From the NCBI RefSeq assembly GCF_003259845.1, contig NZ_QLMJ01000015.1:211258-275257 (forward strand): a DNA stretch of 64,000 bases, given 5' to 3'. The notes beneath the pieces were generated by a model. The model was not told the origin of the DNA and made no database searches. It was given only the letters and a program-made list of their open reading frames with translations. The stretch's first letter is position 1. Each line of letters begins with the position of its first letter. The stretch comes from Actinoplanes lutulentus. GTDB taxonomy: Bacteria > Actinomycetota > Actinomycetes > Mycobacteriales > Micromonosporaceae. The translations under genes were made by a program, and so were the position numbers. Shown piece after piece: positions 55,695 through 63,945 of the stretch.

Positions 55695-57275
55695 TTACCA
55701 GGTGCGCACCCGGGGCAGGGCTGTCGCGAGCAGGTGCTTCAGCTCGATGATGCGCACCAACCGGCCCGCCACGAGATAGCCCAGCCCGCCTGCCAGCCCC
55801 GCCACGACCAGGGTGACCAGCGACTCCGTCCAGCTTGACGCGCCCACGACCCACACCGCGACCGCCGCGCTCGCCGCGCCGGTCGCGGTCGCGACAAAGA
55901 CCCGGGCATGGGTACGCACCAAGCGCTTGCCGTCGATGTAACCGAGCCGCTTCCGCAGCACCAGCGCCGTCACGTTGAGCCCGGTGAAGTAGGCGACGGC
56001 GTACGCGACCGGGATGCCGACCACGATGTCCCGGGCCGGCAGCAGCCACCCGGCCGCCGCGCAGCCGGCCACGCCGACGGCGGCGACCAGGGCCGTGATC
56101 AGCGCTGACGTCCGGGTGTCCTGCAACGCGTACAGACCGCGCTGCATGATCATGTAGCTGGTGAACGGGACCAGGGCCAGGCCGTACGCGGACAGGACCC
56201 GGCCGAGCACCCGGACCGTGCCGGCGTCGCTGTTGCCGTGGTCGAACAGCACGATCGCGATGTCCGGGCCGAGCAGGATGAACGCGGCCGCGATCGGGGC
56301 CATCACCACCAGGGCGGTGCGGACCGCGCGGGACAGGCCGACGGTGACGCGCTGGTGTTCGCCGCGGGCCGCGTACTGGCTCAGCCTCGGCAGCATGGCC
56401 GTCATCACCGAGACCGCGATGACGGCGAACGGCACCAGGTAGATCGCGCTGGCGTTCTGGTACGCCGTGATGCCGCCCGGCCCGCCCCACGACGCCGCCC
56501 GGGTGGCCGCGGCGGTCAGGATCTGCGCGGTGATCACCGACAGCAGCACCCAGATGCCGAGTCTGCCGATCCGCCGGATCGCGATGCCGCGCGGGTCGAG
56601 GTGCAGGCGGATCGGGAAGCCGCTGCGGCGCAGCGCCCACACCACCAGGGTCATCTGGGCGAATACGCCGGCGCTGGTGCCGACGGCGAGCAGCAGCAGG
56701 TCGCCGGTGGTCAGGCTGGTGCCGGTGCTGCCGCCGACGATCAGGTAGGTAAGCCCGACCGCGATCACGATGACGCTGTTGACCAGCGGCGCCCAGGCCG
56801 GCGTGCCGAAGACGCCACGGATGTTGAGGATCGCGCCGGCGGTGGCGCTGATGCCGTAGAAGAGGATCTGCGGGAAGAAGTACCGGCTGAACACGATCGC
56901 CAGGTCACGCTGGCCGGCGGTGAACCCGGGCGCGTAGAGGTCGATCAGCAGCGGTGCGGCGACGATGGCCAGGACCGTGACGATGCCGAGGATGTAGACG
57001 ATCAGCGACAGCAGGCGTTGGGCGTACACAATGCCGTTGTCGGGCTCGGAGAGCGCGGCGCGGGTGAGAAGCGGGACCACGATGCTGGCCATCGTGCCGC
57101 CGACCACGAGTTCGTAGACGGCGTTCGGCAGGGTGTTCGCCACGTTGTAGGTGTCGAGCAGGCGGGTGCCGAGCCCGAGCGCGGCGGCGAGCACCAGGAT
57201 GCGCAGGAAACCGGCGACACGGGAGGCGAGCGTGGCCACGGCCATCCGCTGGCCGGCCTGCCTGATCGAGGTCAC
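55695..57275 (-). CDS. murJ: MurJ/MviN-family lipid II flippase
   Basis: 526 residues, about fourteen membrane spans. MurJ/MviN hallmarks: ATLASRVAGFLRILVLAAAL, DTYNVANTLPNAVYELVVGG, ISATAGAILNIRGVFGTPAW and SYMIMQRGLYALQDTRT. MurJ flips lipid II for peptidoglycan synthesis. Unlike the large actinobacterial MviN with its pseudokinase tail, this protein ends after the membrane domain, so it may be a paralogue. GTG 57275 overlaps the stop of the SprT-like gene (GTGA). Confidence 0.88.
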   Translation of the reverse strand: MTSIRQAGQRMAVATLASRVAGFLRILVLAAALGLGTRLLDTYNVANTLPNAVYELVVGGTMASIVVPLLTRAALSEPDNGIVYAQRLLSLIVYILGIVTVLAIVAAPLLIDLYAPGFTAGQRDLAIVFSRYFFPQILFYGISATAGAILNIRGVFGTPAWAPLVNSVIVIAVGLTYLIVGGSTGTSLTTGDLLLLAVGTSAGVFAQMTLVVWALRRSGFPIRLHLDPRGIAIRRIGRLGIWVLLSVITAQILTAAATRAASWGGPGGITAYQNASAIYLVPFAVIAVSVMTAMLPRLSQYAARGEHQRVTVGLSRAVRTALVVMAPIAAAFILLGPDIAIVLFDHGNSDAGTVRVLGRVLSAYGLALVPFTSYMIMQRGLYALQDTRTSALITALVAAVGVAGCAAAGWLLPARDIVVGIPVAYAVAYFTGLNVTALVLRKRLGYIDGKRLVRTHARVFVATATGAASAAVAVWVVGASSWTESLVTLVVAGLAGGLGYLVAGRLVRIIELKHLLATALPRVRTW

Positions 57276-57943
57276 GATACCGGTTCCACCATCGCGAACG
57301 GTGCTCCGAGCACGCCCTTCGCGGTCTGGATGTGATAGCGGCTGCGCCCCTGTTTCACGATCGTGCCGGAGAGTCCGTGGTACTTGCCGCCGCCGGTCAG
57401 GCGTACCCTCTCGCCCACGCGCAACGGCGCCGGCACCGGCGCGCGTTGCTGGAGGCGCGCGAGTTCCGCCTGGTACGCGGGGAGCATCGGTGCGGGCTCG
57501 CCGCGATGGGACCAGGTGTAGACCGCGGTGACGTCGAACGCGGGCGAGCAGTCCGGGCAGGAACGGACCCGCAGCGGCCGGCGGTGCGCGGTGGTGCGGT
57601 GACCGGACGGGCAGACGCCTTCCCAGCTGCCGTCGACCTTCGGCGCGTCCTCGGGGACGCATCGGGTGCCGGTGCTGCCGATCCGCACCGCGGTGGCCCG
57701 CCACACCCGGTTGTGGCCGTGGCGGGCGCCGACGAGTGCGTGCGCGATCTCGTGCAGGACGGTGTCGGTGACCTGTTCAACGCTGTAGAGGCGGACCAGC
57801 GACCGGGACAGGCCGATCCGTTTGTGGGTGTGATGGCAGACCCCGGCCCGGGTTTTGGCGTCGTCAAACGTCAGTTCCCAGCCGGTGAGCCCGTGCCGGT
57901 CCATCAGACCGATCGCGAGCTCCCGGGCGTCCGTCAGGTTCAA
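57272..57943 (-). CDS. SprT-like zinc metalloprotease-fold protein
   Basis: 223 residues. The HExxH-type motif VLHEIAHALVGARHGHN (HEIAH) with zinc ligands is followed by a zinc-ribbon segment (GVCPSGHRTTAHRR with CPDC) and a C-terminal KOW-like strand set GGKYHGLSGTIVKQGRSRYH. SprT/SPRTN-type proteins cleave DNA-protein crosslinks in eukaryotes; the bacterial role is less clear. The start is TTG 57943 with AGGAG upstream, a rare start decided by that site. Coupled to murJ. Confidence 0.85.
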   Translation of the reverse strand: MNLTDARELAIGLMDRHGLTGWELTFDDAKTRAGVCHHTHKRIGLSRSLVRLYSVEQVTDTVLHEIAHALVGARHGHNRVWRATAVRIGSTGTRCVPEDAPKVDGSWEGVCPSGHRTTAHRRPLRVRSCPDCSPAFDVTAVYTWSHRGEPAPMLPAYQAELARLQQRAPVPAPLRVGERVRLTGGGKYHGLSGTIVKQGRSRYHIQTAKGVLGAPFAMVEPVS

Positions 57944-57991
57944 CCGGGCTCCTCAAGGTCGTTCAAGTGCCCGGCTACCGTACTCGGTGGG

Positions 57992-59326
57992 TCAGCCGAC
58001 GGTGCGTACCAACTTGCGGTTGATGAACTCCTCGATGCCGTACCGGCCCAGCTCGCGGCCGAAACCGGAGCGCTTCACGCCGCCGAACGGCAGCTCCGGG
58101 CCTTCGGCGCCGACACCGTTGATGAAGACCATGCCGGCTTCGATCCGGTCGGCCACCCGCTGCGCCTGCGCCGGGTCGGTGGTGAAGACATACGAGCCGA
58201 GACCGTACGGGGTGTCGTTGGCGACCTCGATCGCCTCGTCCTCGTCGCGGACCTTGAACACCATCGCGACCGGGCCGAACAGCTCCTGCTGGTAGGCGCT
58301 GGTGCCGGCCTCGATGCCGGTGAGCACGCCGGGCGGGTACCAGGCGCCGTCGCGCTGACCGGCCGTGGCGAGGCTCGCGCCCTCGGACACCGCCGAGGTG
58401 ACCTGCTCGTCGAGGCGCTCGGCCGCGGCGAGCGAGGACAGCGGCGCCGGCGGGGTGCCGAGGATGCGGTCGGTGAAGCGCGAGAGGAACGCGTCGTACA
58501 GGTCCTCGTGCACGATCATCCGCTTGCCGGCGTTGCAGGCCTGGCCGGTGTTGTCGAGCCGGGCGGCCACCGCGGCGTCGACGGTGGCGTCCAGGTCGTC
58601 GCTGCTCAGCACGATGAACGGGTCGGAGCCGCCGAGTTCCAGCACGACCTTCTTCAGGTGCCGGCCGGCGATCTCGGCGACCGCGGAACCGGCCCGCTCG
58701 GATCCGGTCAGCGAGACACCCTGCACGCGCGGGTCGGCGATCAGGGTCTCGATCTGCTCGTTGGTGGCGTACACGTTGACGTACGCGCCCTCGGGGAACC
58801 CGGCGTCGCGGAAGATCTGCTCCAGCGCCGCTGCCGACTCGGGGCACTGCGGCGCGTGCTTGAGCACGATGGTGTTGCCGGCGGCCAGGTTGGGTCCGGC
58901 GAACCGGGCGACCTGGTACGCCGGGAAGTTCCACGGCATGATGCCGAGCAGCACGCCGAGGGGACGCCGCTGGATGACCGCGGAACCCTCCCCTTCCAGC
59001 AGGGTGATCGGCTCGTCGGCGAGGAACGCCACCGCGTTGTCCGCGTAGTACTCGTAGATCGCCGCGCTGAAGTCGACCTCGCCGAGCGCGTCGCCGAGGG
59101 GCTTGCCCATCTCCCGCACGATCGTGGCGGCCAGCTGGTCGCGGCGCTCGGTGTGCAGCTCGGCGACCTTCTTGATCAGCGCGGCCCGCTCGGCCACGGT
59201 GGTGCTGCGTGACCAGGTGCGGTACGTCTGGTGTGCCTTCGCGACGGCGGCGGTCGCGTCGGCGTCGCTGATCGTCGGGTAATCCGCGATCTGCTTTCCG
59301 GTGGCCGGGTCAACCACGGTGTACAT
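57992..59326 (-). CDS. NAD(P)-dependent succinate-semialdehyde dehydrogenase
   Basis: 444 residues from ATG 59326 (GGAGG upstream). Aldehyde dehydrogenase family: LGIMPWNFPAYQVARFAGP, VSLTGSERAGSAVAEIAG, catalytic Glu in VLELGGSDPFIVL and catalytic Cys in NTGQACNAGKRMIV, then VKRSGFGRELGRYGIEEFIN. The subgroup with this C-terminus is succinate-semialdehyde dehydrogenase. It would oxidise succinate semialdehyde to succinate as the last step of GABA/guanidinobutyrate breakdown, matching the ureohydrolase and permease of this operon. Confidence 0.88.
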   Translation of the reverse strand: MYTVVDPATGKQIADYPTISDADATAAVAKAHQTYRTWSRSTTVAERAALIKKVAELHTERRDQLAATIVREMGKPLGDALGEVDFSAAIYEYYADNAVAFLADEPITLLEGEGSAVIQRRPLGVLLGIMPWNFPAYQVARFAGPNLAAGNTIVLKHAPQCPESAAALEQIFRDAGFPEGAYVNVYATNEQIETLIADPRVQGVSLTGSERAGSAVAEIAGRHLKKVVLELGGSDPFIVLSSDDLDATVDAAVAARLDNTGQACNAGKRMIVHEDLYDAFLSRFTDRILGTPPAPLSSLAAAERLDEQVTSAVSEGASLATAGQRDGAWYPPGVLTGIEAGTSAYQQELFGPVAMVFKVRDEDEAIEVANDTPYGLGSYVFTTDPAQAQRVADRIEAGMVFINGVGAEGPELPFGGVKRSGFGRELGRYGIEEFINRKLVRTVG

Positions 59327-59712
59327 CAGGCCTCCAGAGCCGGTGACAGGTGTTCGTGCACTGCGAGCCATCGTCCACCGTCGCGCTTCTGGAACACGAT
59401 GGTTTCGCGTTCCTCGGCGGTTTCTTCGACGGCTCCGGTGCGCGCCAGTGTCCGTACCCTATGGGTGAAGATCGCGATGTCCGACGTCAGCATCTGCACG
59501 TGCTGGTCGCTCGACTCGCACTGGAGTACGCGGAAGCCGTCGCGCTCCCATGCGTACCAGAGCTGTTCGTAATCGGACCGCGAGCGCAACGGCTGCACGT
59601 GGGTGTGGAAGACGAAGGTCGCGTCGGCAGCGAAGCTGGCGAAATAGGCCTCGGTGTCGTGGCGGCCGAACGCATCGATGAGCGTGTTAGCGGCGTCGAG
59701 CGGCGTCGTCAT
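59326..59712 (-). CDS. SnoaL-like/NTF2-fold protein
   Basis: 128 residues. NTF2-like pattern: LIDAFGRHDTEAYFASFAAD, ATFVFHTHVQPLRSRSDYE, IAIFTHRVRTLARTG and a final strand GGRWLAVHEHLSP. It could be an isomerase, a decarboxylase or a ligand-binding protein. It overlaps both the ureohydrolase gene (ATGA) and the dehydrogenase gene (TGATG), so it is an integral member of the catabolic operon. Its specific step is unknown. Confidence 0.82.
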   Translation of the reverse strand: MTTPLDAANTLIDAFGRHDTEAYFASFAADATFVFHTHVQPLRSRSDYEQLWYAWERDGFRVLQCESSDQHVQMLTSDIAIFTHRVRTLARTGAVEETAEERETIVFQKRDGGRWLAVHEHLSPALEA

Positions 59713-60680
59713 GGTTGTTCCTTGCGGGGTGCGAGCGCGGACAGGATCTCGTAGACGGTGTGCGCCGCGGCGATGCCGGTGATCTCGGCGTGGTCGTAGG
59801 CCGGTGAGACCTCGACGACGTCGGCGCCGACCAGATTGAGCTCGCTGAAGGAGCGCAGCACGGCGAGCAGCTCGCGGCTGGTCATGCCGCCGGCCTCGGG
59901 GGTGCCGGTGCCGGGCGCGAACGCCGGGTCGAGAACATCGATGTCGATCGACAGGTAGACCGGGCGGTCGGCGACGCGTTCGCGGATGCGTTCGGCGATG
60001 CCGCGCGCGCCCAGGTCGTCGATCTCGACGCTCGGGACGACATGGAAGCCCAGCTCACGGTCATCGGCGAGGTCCTGGTTCGAGTAGAGCGGGCCGCGGG
60101 TACCGACGTGCATGCAGCCGGAGGTATCGATCAGGCCCTCTTCCGAGGCGCGCCGGAACGGGGTTCCGTGGGTGTGCGCCGCACCGAAGTAGGTGTCCCA
60201 GGTGTCCAGGTGCGCGTCGAAATGCACCACCGCGACCGGACCGTGCTTGGCGGCCACGGCGCGCAGCAGCGGCAACGCGATGGTGTGGTCGCCGCCGATA
60301 CTGACGAGGCGGCCGGCGCGCTCGAGCATCGCCCGCGCGCCGGCCTCCACCTGTCCGATCGCCGCTTCGATGTCGAACGGGTTCACCGCGAGGTCACCGG
60401 CGTCCACCACCTGCTGGCTGGCGAACGGCGACACGTCGACGGCCGGGTTGTAGGGCCGCAGCAGCCGTGATGATTCTCGGACATGCGCGGGGCCGAACCG
60501 GGCGCCGGGCCGGTAGGAGACACCGGCGTCGAACGGCACGCCCATCACGGCGACGTCGACGTCGGACACCTCGTCGATGCGCGGCAGCCGCGCGAACGTG
60601 GCGGGACCGGCGAAGCGGGGAACCTGGGTCGCGTCGATCTGACCGACGCGCCCTTCGGTGACGATGCGGGGAACGGACAT
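59709..60680 (-). CDS. Ureohydrolase: agmatinase or guanidinobutyrase
   Basis: 323 residues from ATG 60680. The binuclear Mn2+ site is intact: SIGGDHTIALPLLRA, VVHFDAHLDTWDTYFG and SIDIDVLDPAFAPGTGTPE. The family hydrolyses agmatine to putrescine plus urea, or 4-guanidinobutyrate to GABA plus urea. Co-occurrence with a succinate-semialdehyde dehydrogenase favours guanidinobutyrate or a related acid, but motifs alone do not decide. The upstream NCS1 permease could import the substrate. Confidence 0.9.
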   Translation of the reverse strand: MSVPRIVTEGRVGQIDATQVPRFAGPATFARLPRIDEVSDVDVAVMGVPFDAGVSYRPGARFGPAHVRESSRLLRPYNPAVDVSPFASQQVVDAGDLAVNPFDIEAAIGQVEAGARAMLERAGRLVSIGGDHTIALPLLRAVAAKHGPVAVVHFDAHLDTWDTYFGAAHTHGTPFRRASEEGLIDTSGCMHVGTRGPLYSNQDLADDRELGFHVVPSVEIDDLGARGIAERIRERVADRPVYLSIDIDVLDPAFAPGTGTPEAGGMTSRELLAVLRSFSELNLVGADVVEVSPAYDHAEITGIAAAHTVYEILSALAPRKEQP

Positions 60681-60694
60681 TGTGCTTTTTTCCT

Positions 60695-62227
60695 TTATTT
60701 CGCTTCGGCGCGTGCCTTGGTGCGGTGGACGGACGCGCCGTGGTCGTCGACGACCTCCGGCATCTCGCCGTCCGCGGCCGGAATTCCGCGCGGCCCTTCC
60801 GGGCCGAAGACGTAGCGCGGCTCCGGGAAGATCAAAATCAGAGCCAGGTACGCGGCCGCGGCCGTGCCGATCGACACCAGCAGACTGATGTCGACGCCCC
60901 CGGCGGCATTGCGGAACGGGCCCTCGATCAGCGGCGGGTAATTGGCGAACAACAGGCCGAGGATCGCCGACGGGATCCACGCCGCCATGCCCCGCCAGTT
61001 GACGCCGTTGCTGAACCAGTACGCCCCGCCGGTCCGGCCCTGGTTGAACACCTGCAGGTCGGCGGAGCGGTAGTAACCACGCCGCACGAAGTAGCCGATG
61101 GTCATGATGACCATCCACGGGGTGGTGCAGATGACGATCGCGCCGACGAACGCGTTCACGCTGGCCAGCAGGTCGAACGCGAGCCGGCCGACGAGGATGA
61201 AGACGAACGCGAGGGCGCCGATGAACAGCGACGCCTGCACCCGGGACAGCCGCGGGAACACCGAGGAGAAGTCGAGGCCGGTGCCGTACAGCGAGGTGAT
61301 GCCGGTGGAGAGGCCGCCGAGGAACGCCACGACGATCAGCAGCAGGGCGTACCAGGCGGGCGAGGTGTTGATCAGCGCGACGATGTAGTCGGCCTCGCCG
61401 GCCACCAGGGTCGCGGTGAAGACGCCGAAGAAGAACGGCACGAGCGTCGCCAGCTGGGCGCCGAATGTGGCGGCGAGGATCTTCTTGGGCGACGTGTTCG
61501 CCGGGATGTACCGCGACCAGTCGCCGAGGAACGCACCGAAGGAGATCGGGTTGCCCATCACGATCAGAGCCGACAGCACGAACGTCGGCCAGAAAGACCC
61601 GAGAGCGTACGCGTCAGCGCCCGGGTTGTAACCCAGGTCGAGCTGGCCGCTGTACGCCACCGCGCCGAGCAGGATCAGCAGCGTGTTGCCGAAGACGACG
61701 ATCTTGTTGACGAGCAGCATGAACGCGTACCCGTAGATGACCACGACGATGACGATCGCGCCGAGGATCGCGTAGACGACCCCGCGCAGCAGGTCGGAGT
61801 CCTGTACGCCGGCGAGGCGTACCAGCGCGCCGACCACGGCGTCACCGCTGACCCAGATCGAGATCGAGTAGAACGCGATGGCGGTGAGCAGGGACAGGAA
61901 CGAGCCGACGATCCGTCCGCGTACGCCGAAGTGGGCGCCGGAGGCGACCGCGTTGTTCGTGCCGGTCAACGGGCCGAACAGGCCCATCGGCGCCAGGAAC
62001 AGGGAGCCGACCAGGACGCCGACGACAGTGGCGGCGACGGCCTGCCACAGCGAGAGGCCGAGCAGGATCGGGAAGGTGCCGAGGATGACGGTGGCGAACG
62101 TGTTCGCCCCGCCGAACTGGATGCGGAACAGGTCCAGCGGCCGGGAGTGCCGGTGCTCCGCCGGAATGGTGTCGATGCCGTGCTGCTCTATGTCGGTGGC
62201 CTTGGGCCGCTCGATGGCGGTAGTCAT
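60695..62227 (-). CDS. NCS1-family permease (purine/cytosine/hydantoin type)
   Basis: 510 residues with twelve membrane spans. NCS1 features: a first span region FRIQFGGANTFATVILGTFP, then GLFGPLTGTNNAVASGAHFG, IVMGNPISFGAFLGDWSRYI and LFIGALAFVFILVGRLAFDL. Members import nucleobases, allantoin or hydantoins with Na+ or H+; in this operon a guanidino compound or related amide is likely. ATG 62227 is preceded by AAGGAGA. First gene of the leftward operon, divergent from the cyclase-family gene. Confidence 0.9.
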   Translation of the reverse strand: MTTAIERPKATDIEQHGIDTIPAEHRHSRPLDLFRIQFGGANTFATVILGTFPILLGLSLWQAVAATVVGVLVGSLFLAPMGLFGPLTGTNNAVASGAHFGVRGRIVGSFLSLLTAIAFYSISIWVSGDAVVGALVRLAGVQDSDLLRGVVYAILGAIVIVVVIYGYAFMLLVNKIVVFGNTLLILLGAVAYSGQLDLGYNPGADAYALGSFWPTFVLSALIVMGNPISFGAFLGDWSRYIPANTSPKKILAATFGAQLATLVPFFFGVFTATLVAGEADYIVALINTSPAWYALLLIVVAFLGGLSTGITSLYGTGLDFSSVFPRLSRVQASLFIGALAFVFILVGRLAFDLLASVNAFVGAIVICTTPWMVIMTIGYFVRRGYYRSADLQVFNQGRTGGAYWFSNGVNWRGMAAWIPSAILGLLFANYPPLIEGPFRNAAGGVDISLLVSIGTAAAAYLALILIFPEPRYVFGPEGPRGIPAADGEMPEVVDDHGASVHRTKARAEAK

Positions 62228-62276
62228 GCGATCTCCTTCGGTCTGCGTCGACCCACTGGAGGGAGAGTAGGGCTAA

Positions 62277-62293
62277 GTTGCATGTGAGGCAAC
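62277..62293. promoter_or_regulatory. Operator-like dyad between divergent catabolic operons
   Basis: GTTGC-N7-GCAAC lies midway in the 101-bp gap between the permease and cyclase-family genes. It is a candidate site for the XRE-cupin regulator encoded at 63021. Confidence 0.35.
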
Positions 62294-62328
62294 GGCTGTT
62301 GTTTTCCAGAATATTTCGTGGAGGGAAC

Positions 62329-62997
62329 ATGCGGGTACGCCGCATCGTCGACCTGTCGGTTCCGATCGGGTCTGACACCCAGACCTATCCTGGCGATCCG
62401 GTGCCGCGGCTTTCCGTGCATTCCACGGTTGAGCGGGACGGGTTCAACCTGCTGCACGTGGACATGGGGTCGCAGACCGGGACGCATGTCGACGCGCCGT
62501 TCCATTTCCAGGATTCCGGGTTGCGTGTCGATCAACTGGATCTGGGGTTGTTCACCGGGCCGGGGGTGTTGATCGACGTACGGGGGCTGGGTCCGCGGGG
62601 ACGGGTTGGCTTGTCGGAAATTTCGCGTTATGAGCGGTTCTTACGTCCGGGGGTTATCGCGCTGATCTGCACTGGATGGTTGGATTTTTACGGCACGCCA
62701 GCATATTTCGACCACCCATACCTCTCCGCCGACGCCTGCCAGCGAATGCTCGACCTCGGGGTGCGCACGTTCTGCATCGACGCCATCAACATCGACGAGA
62801 CGCCTTCCGACGATCACCCCGGTGTCGGCTATCCGGTGCACCACCTGATCGCTTCGGCCGGCGGGGTCATCGGCGAGAACTTCCGCAACCTGGAACTCGT
62901 CGACTTCCCCGACCCCCTGGTGTCATGCCTGCCGCTCGCCTTGGAGAATGCGGACGGGGCCCCGGTACGCGCGGTCGCCATGCAACTGGAGGTCTGA
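62329..62997 (+). CDS. Cyclase family hydrolase (kynurenine-formamidase-like)
   Basis: 222 residues from ATG 62329 with GGAGG 4 nt upstream. PF04199 signature MGSQTGTHVDAPFHFQDSG gives the HxGTHxDxPxH-like metal site; also LICTGWLDFYG and IDAINIDETPSDD. A hydrolase of formamides, carbamates or cyclic amides. Divergent from the permease/ureohydrolase operon and followed by an XRE-cupin regulator, so it probably opens or deformylates an intermediate of the same pathway. Distinct in length and sequence from the cyclase at 6079-6966. Confidence 0.9.
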   Translation: MRVRRIVDLSVPIGSDTQTYPGDPVPRLSVHSTVERDGFNLLHVDMGSQTGTHVDAPFHFQDSGLRVDQLDLGLFTGPGVLIDVRGLGPRGRVGLSEISRYERFLRPGVIALICTGWLDFYGTPAYFDHPYLSADACQRMLDLGVRTFCIDAINIDETPSDDHPGVGYPVHHLIASAGGVIGENFRNLELVDFPDPLVSCLPLALENADGAPVRAVAMQLEV

Positions 62998-63020
62998 GTC
63001 GTGACGGCGGGCGTTTTTTA

Positions 63021-63605
63021 ATGGCGGGTCAGGTACGGCGCGTTGCCCCAGCCACCACCACGACCGGCCCCGCGATCGGTGGGCGGTTACGATCCGCCCG
63101 CCAGGCCCGCAGCCTCACGCTGCAACAGGTATCCGACGCGACCGGCCTGAACAAGGGCTTCATCAGCCGCCTCGAACGCGACGAGGTCTCGCCCTCGGTG
63201 GCCTCCCTCGTCGCGATCTGCGACGTGCTCGGCATCCGGGTCGGCGAGCTGTTCGAGCCCCCACCAACGTCCCTGGTCCGCGCGGGCGAGGGCCGCCCGA
63301 TCAACTTCGGCGGCGTCAACGTGCACGAGCTGCTGCTCACCCCCGGCACCCAGACCCACCTCCAGGTGATCCACTCAACGGTCGAGCCGGGTGGGGGTGG
63401 CGGGGACCAGCTCTACACGCTCGATTGCGAGGTCGAGTTCGTCTACGTGGTCCGCGGCCGCCTGAAGGTCACGATCTCCGAGGACTCGGTCCTGCTGGAC
63501 GCTGGCGACGCGTTCACTTTCCCGGGCCGAGAGCCGCACACGTGGTCGAACGCCCTCCCCGACCAGGAGTGCCAGGTGATCTGGGTCCTGGCCCCAGCCC
63601 CGTAA
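63021..63605 (+). CDS. XRE-cupin regulator (PuuR-like layout)
   Basis: 194 residues from ATG 63021. N-terminal helix-turn-helix: LTLQQVSDATGLNKGFISRL then VSPSVASLVAICDVLGI. C-terminal cupin (~100-190) with EFVYVVRGRLKVTI and DAGDAFTFPGREPHTWSN. This architecture is common in regulators of polyamine, amino-acid and guanidino-compound catabolism (PuuR and relatives). No clear ribosome-binding site is visible, only a T-tract. It probably controls both divergent transcripts of the cluster. Confidence 0.9.
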   Translation: MAGQVRRVAPATTTTGPAIGGRLRSARQARSLTLQQVSDATGLNKGFISRLERDEVSPSVASLVAICDVLGIRVGELFEPPPTSLVRAGEGRPINFGGVNVHELLLTPGTQTHLQVIHSTVEPGGGGGDQLYTLDCEVEFVYVVRGRLKVTISEDSVLLDAGDAFTFPGREPHTWSNALPDQECQVIWVLAPAP

Positions 63606-63945
63606 ACCGTACGGCTGCCGGCTGTCGCTGGCGGCGACCCTGGCGTGCAGCCAGTCCCCGGCTTAACACCACGGCTGCCAGCTGTCACCCACGGCGACCG
63701 TGGCGTGCAGCCAGTCCCCGGCTTAACACCACGGCTGCCAGCTGTCACCCACGGCGACCGTGGCGTGCAGCCAGTCCCCGGCTTAACGCCACGGCTGTCG
63801 GCTGTCAGTGGCGGCGACCCTGGTGTTAAGCCGGGATTTCTGGCAACCGGACGGTGACCGATGCGCTCCGGGCCGCTAATCGAGTGGGCGGCGGCAGGGC
63901 CGAAGAGAACAGCGCAAGCAACATTGACCTGCCGAAAGGGACCTC
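63606..63945. other. Non-coding stretch dominated by a tandem array
   Basis: 340 bp. Four 60-bp tandem units occupy 63611-63840; the remaining ~105 bp before the TTG start at 63946 contain no clear promoter, only TTGACC at 63924-63929 and the GAAAGGGA ribosome-binding site. Frames through the array encode 20-residue repeats but have no translation signals. Confidence 0.7.
63611..63840. repeat. 60-bp tandem repeat array, 3.8 units
   Basis: Units start at 63611, 63671, 63731 and 63791. Units two and three differ at one base; the outer units are more diverged. Each has the small hairpin CACGG-CGA-CCGTG or a variant, and the last unit ends with an inverted copy of the unit junction (CTGGTGTTAAGCCGG against CCGGCTTAACACCA). 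Confidence 0.92.

Noticed and set aside
60680..62287. Plus-strand open frame opposite the NCS1 permease
   Set aside because: Antisense to a clearly recognisable transporter; its content is charged low-complexity sequence typical of GC shadow frames.
63611..63840. Repeat array as a possible CRISPR
   Set aside because: The 60-bp units are directly contiguous without unique spacers, and no cas gene is present.
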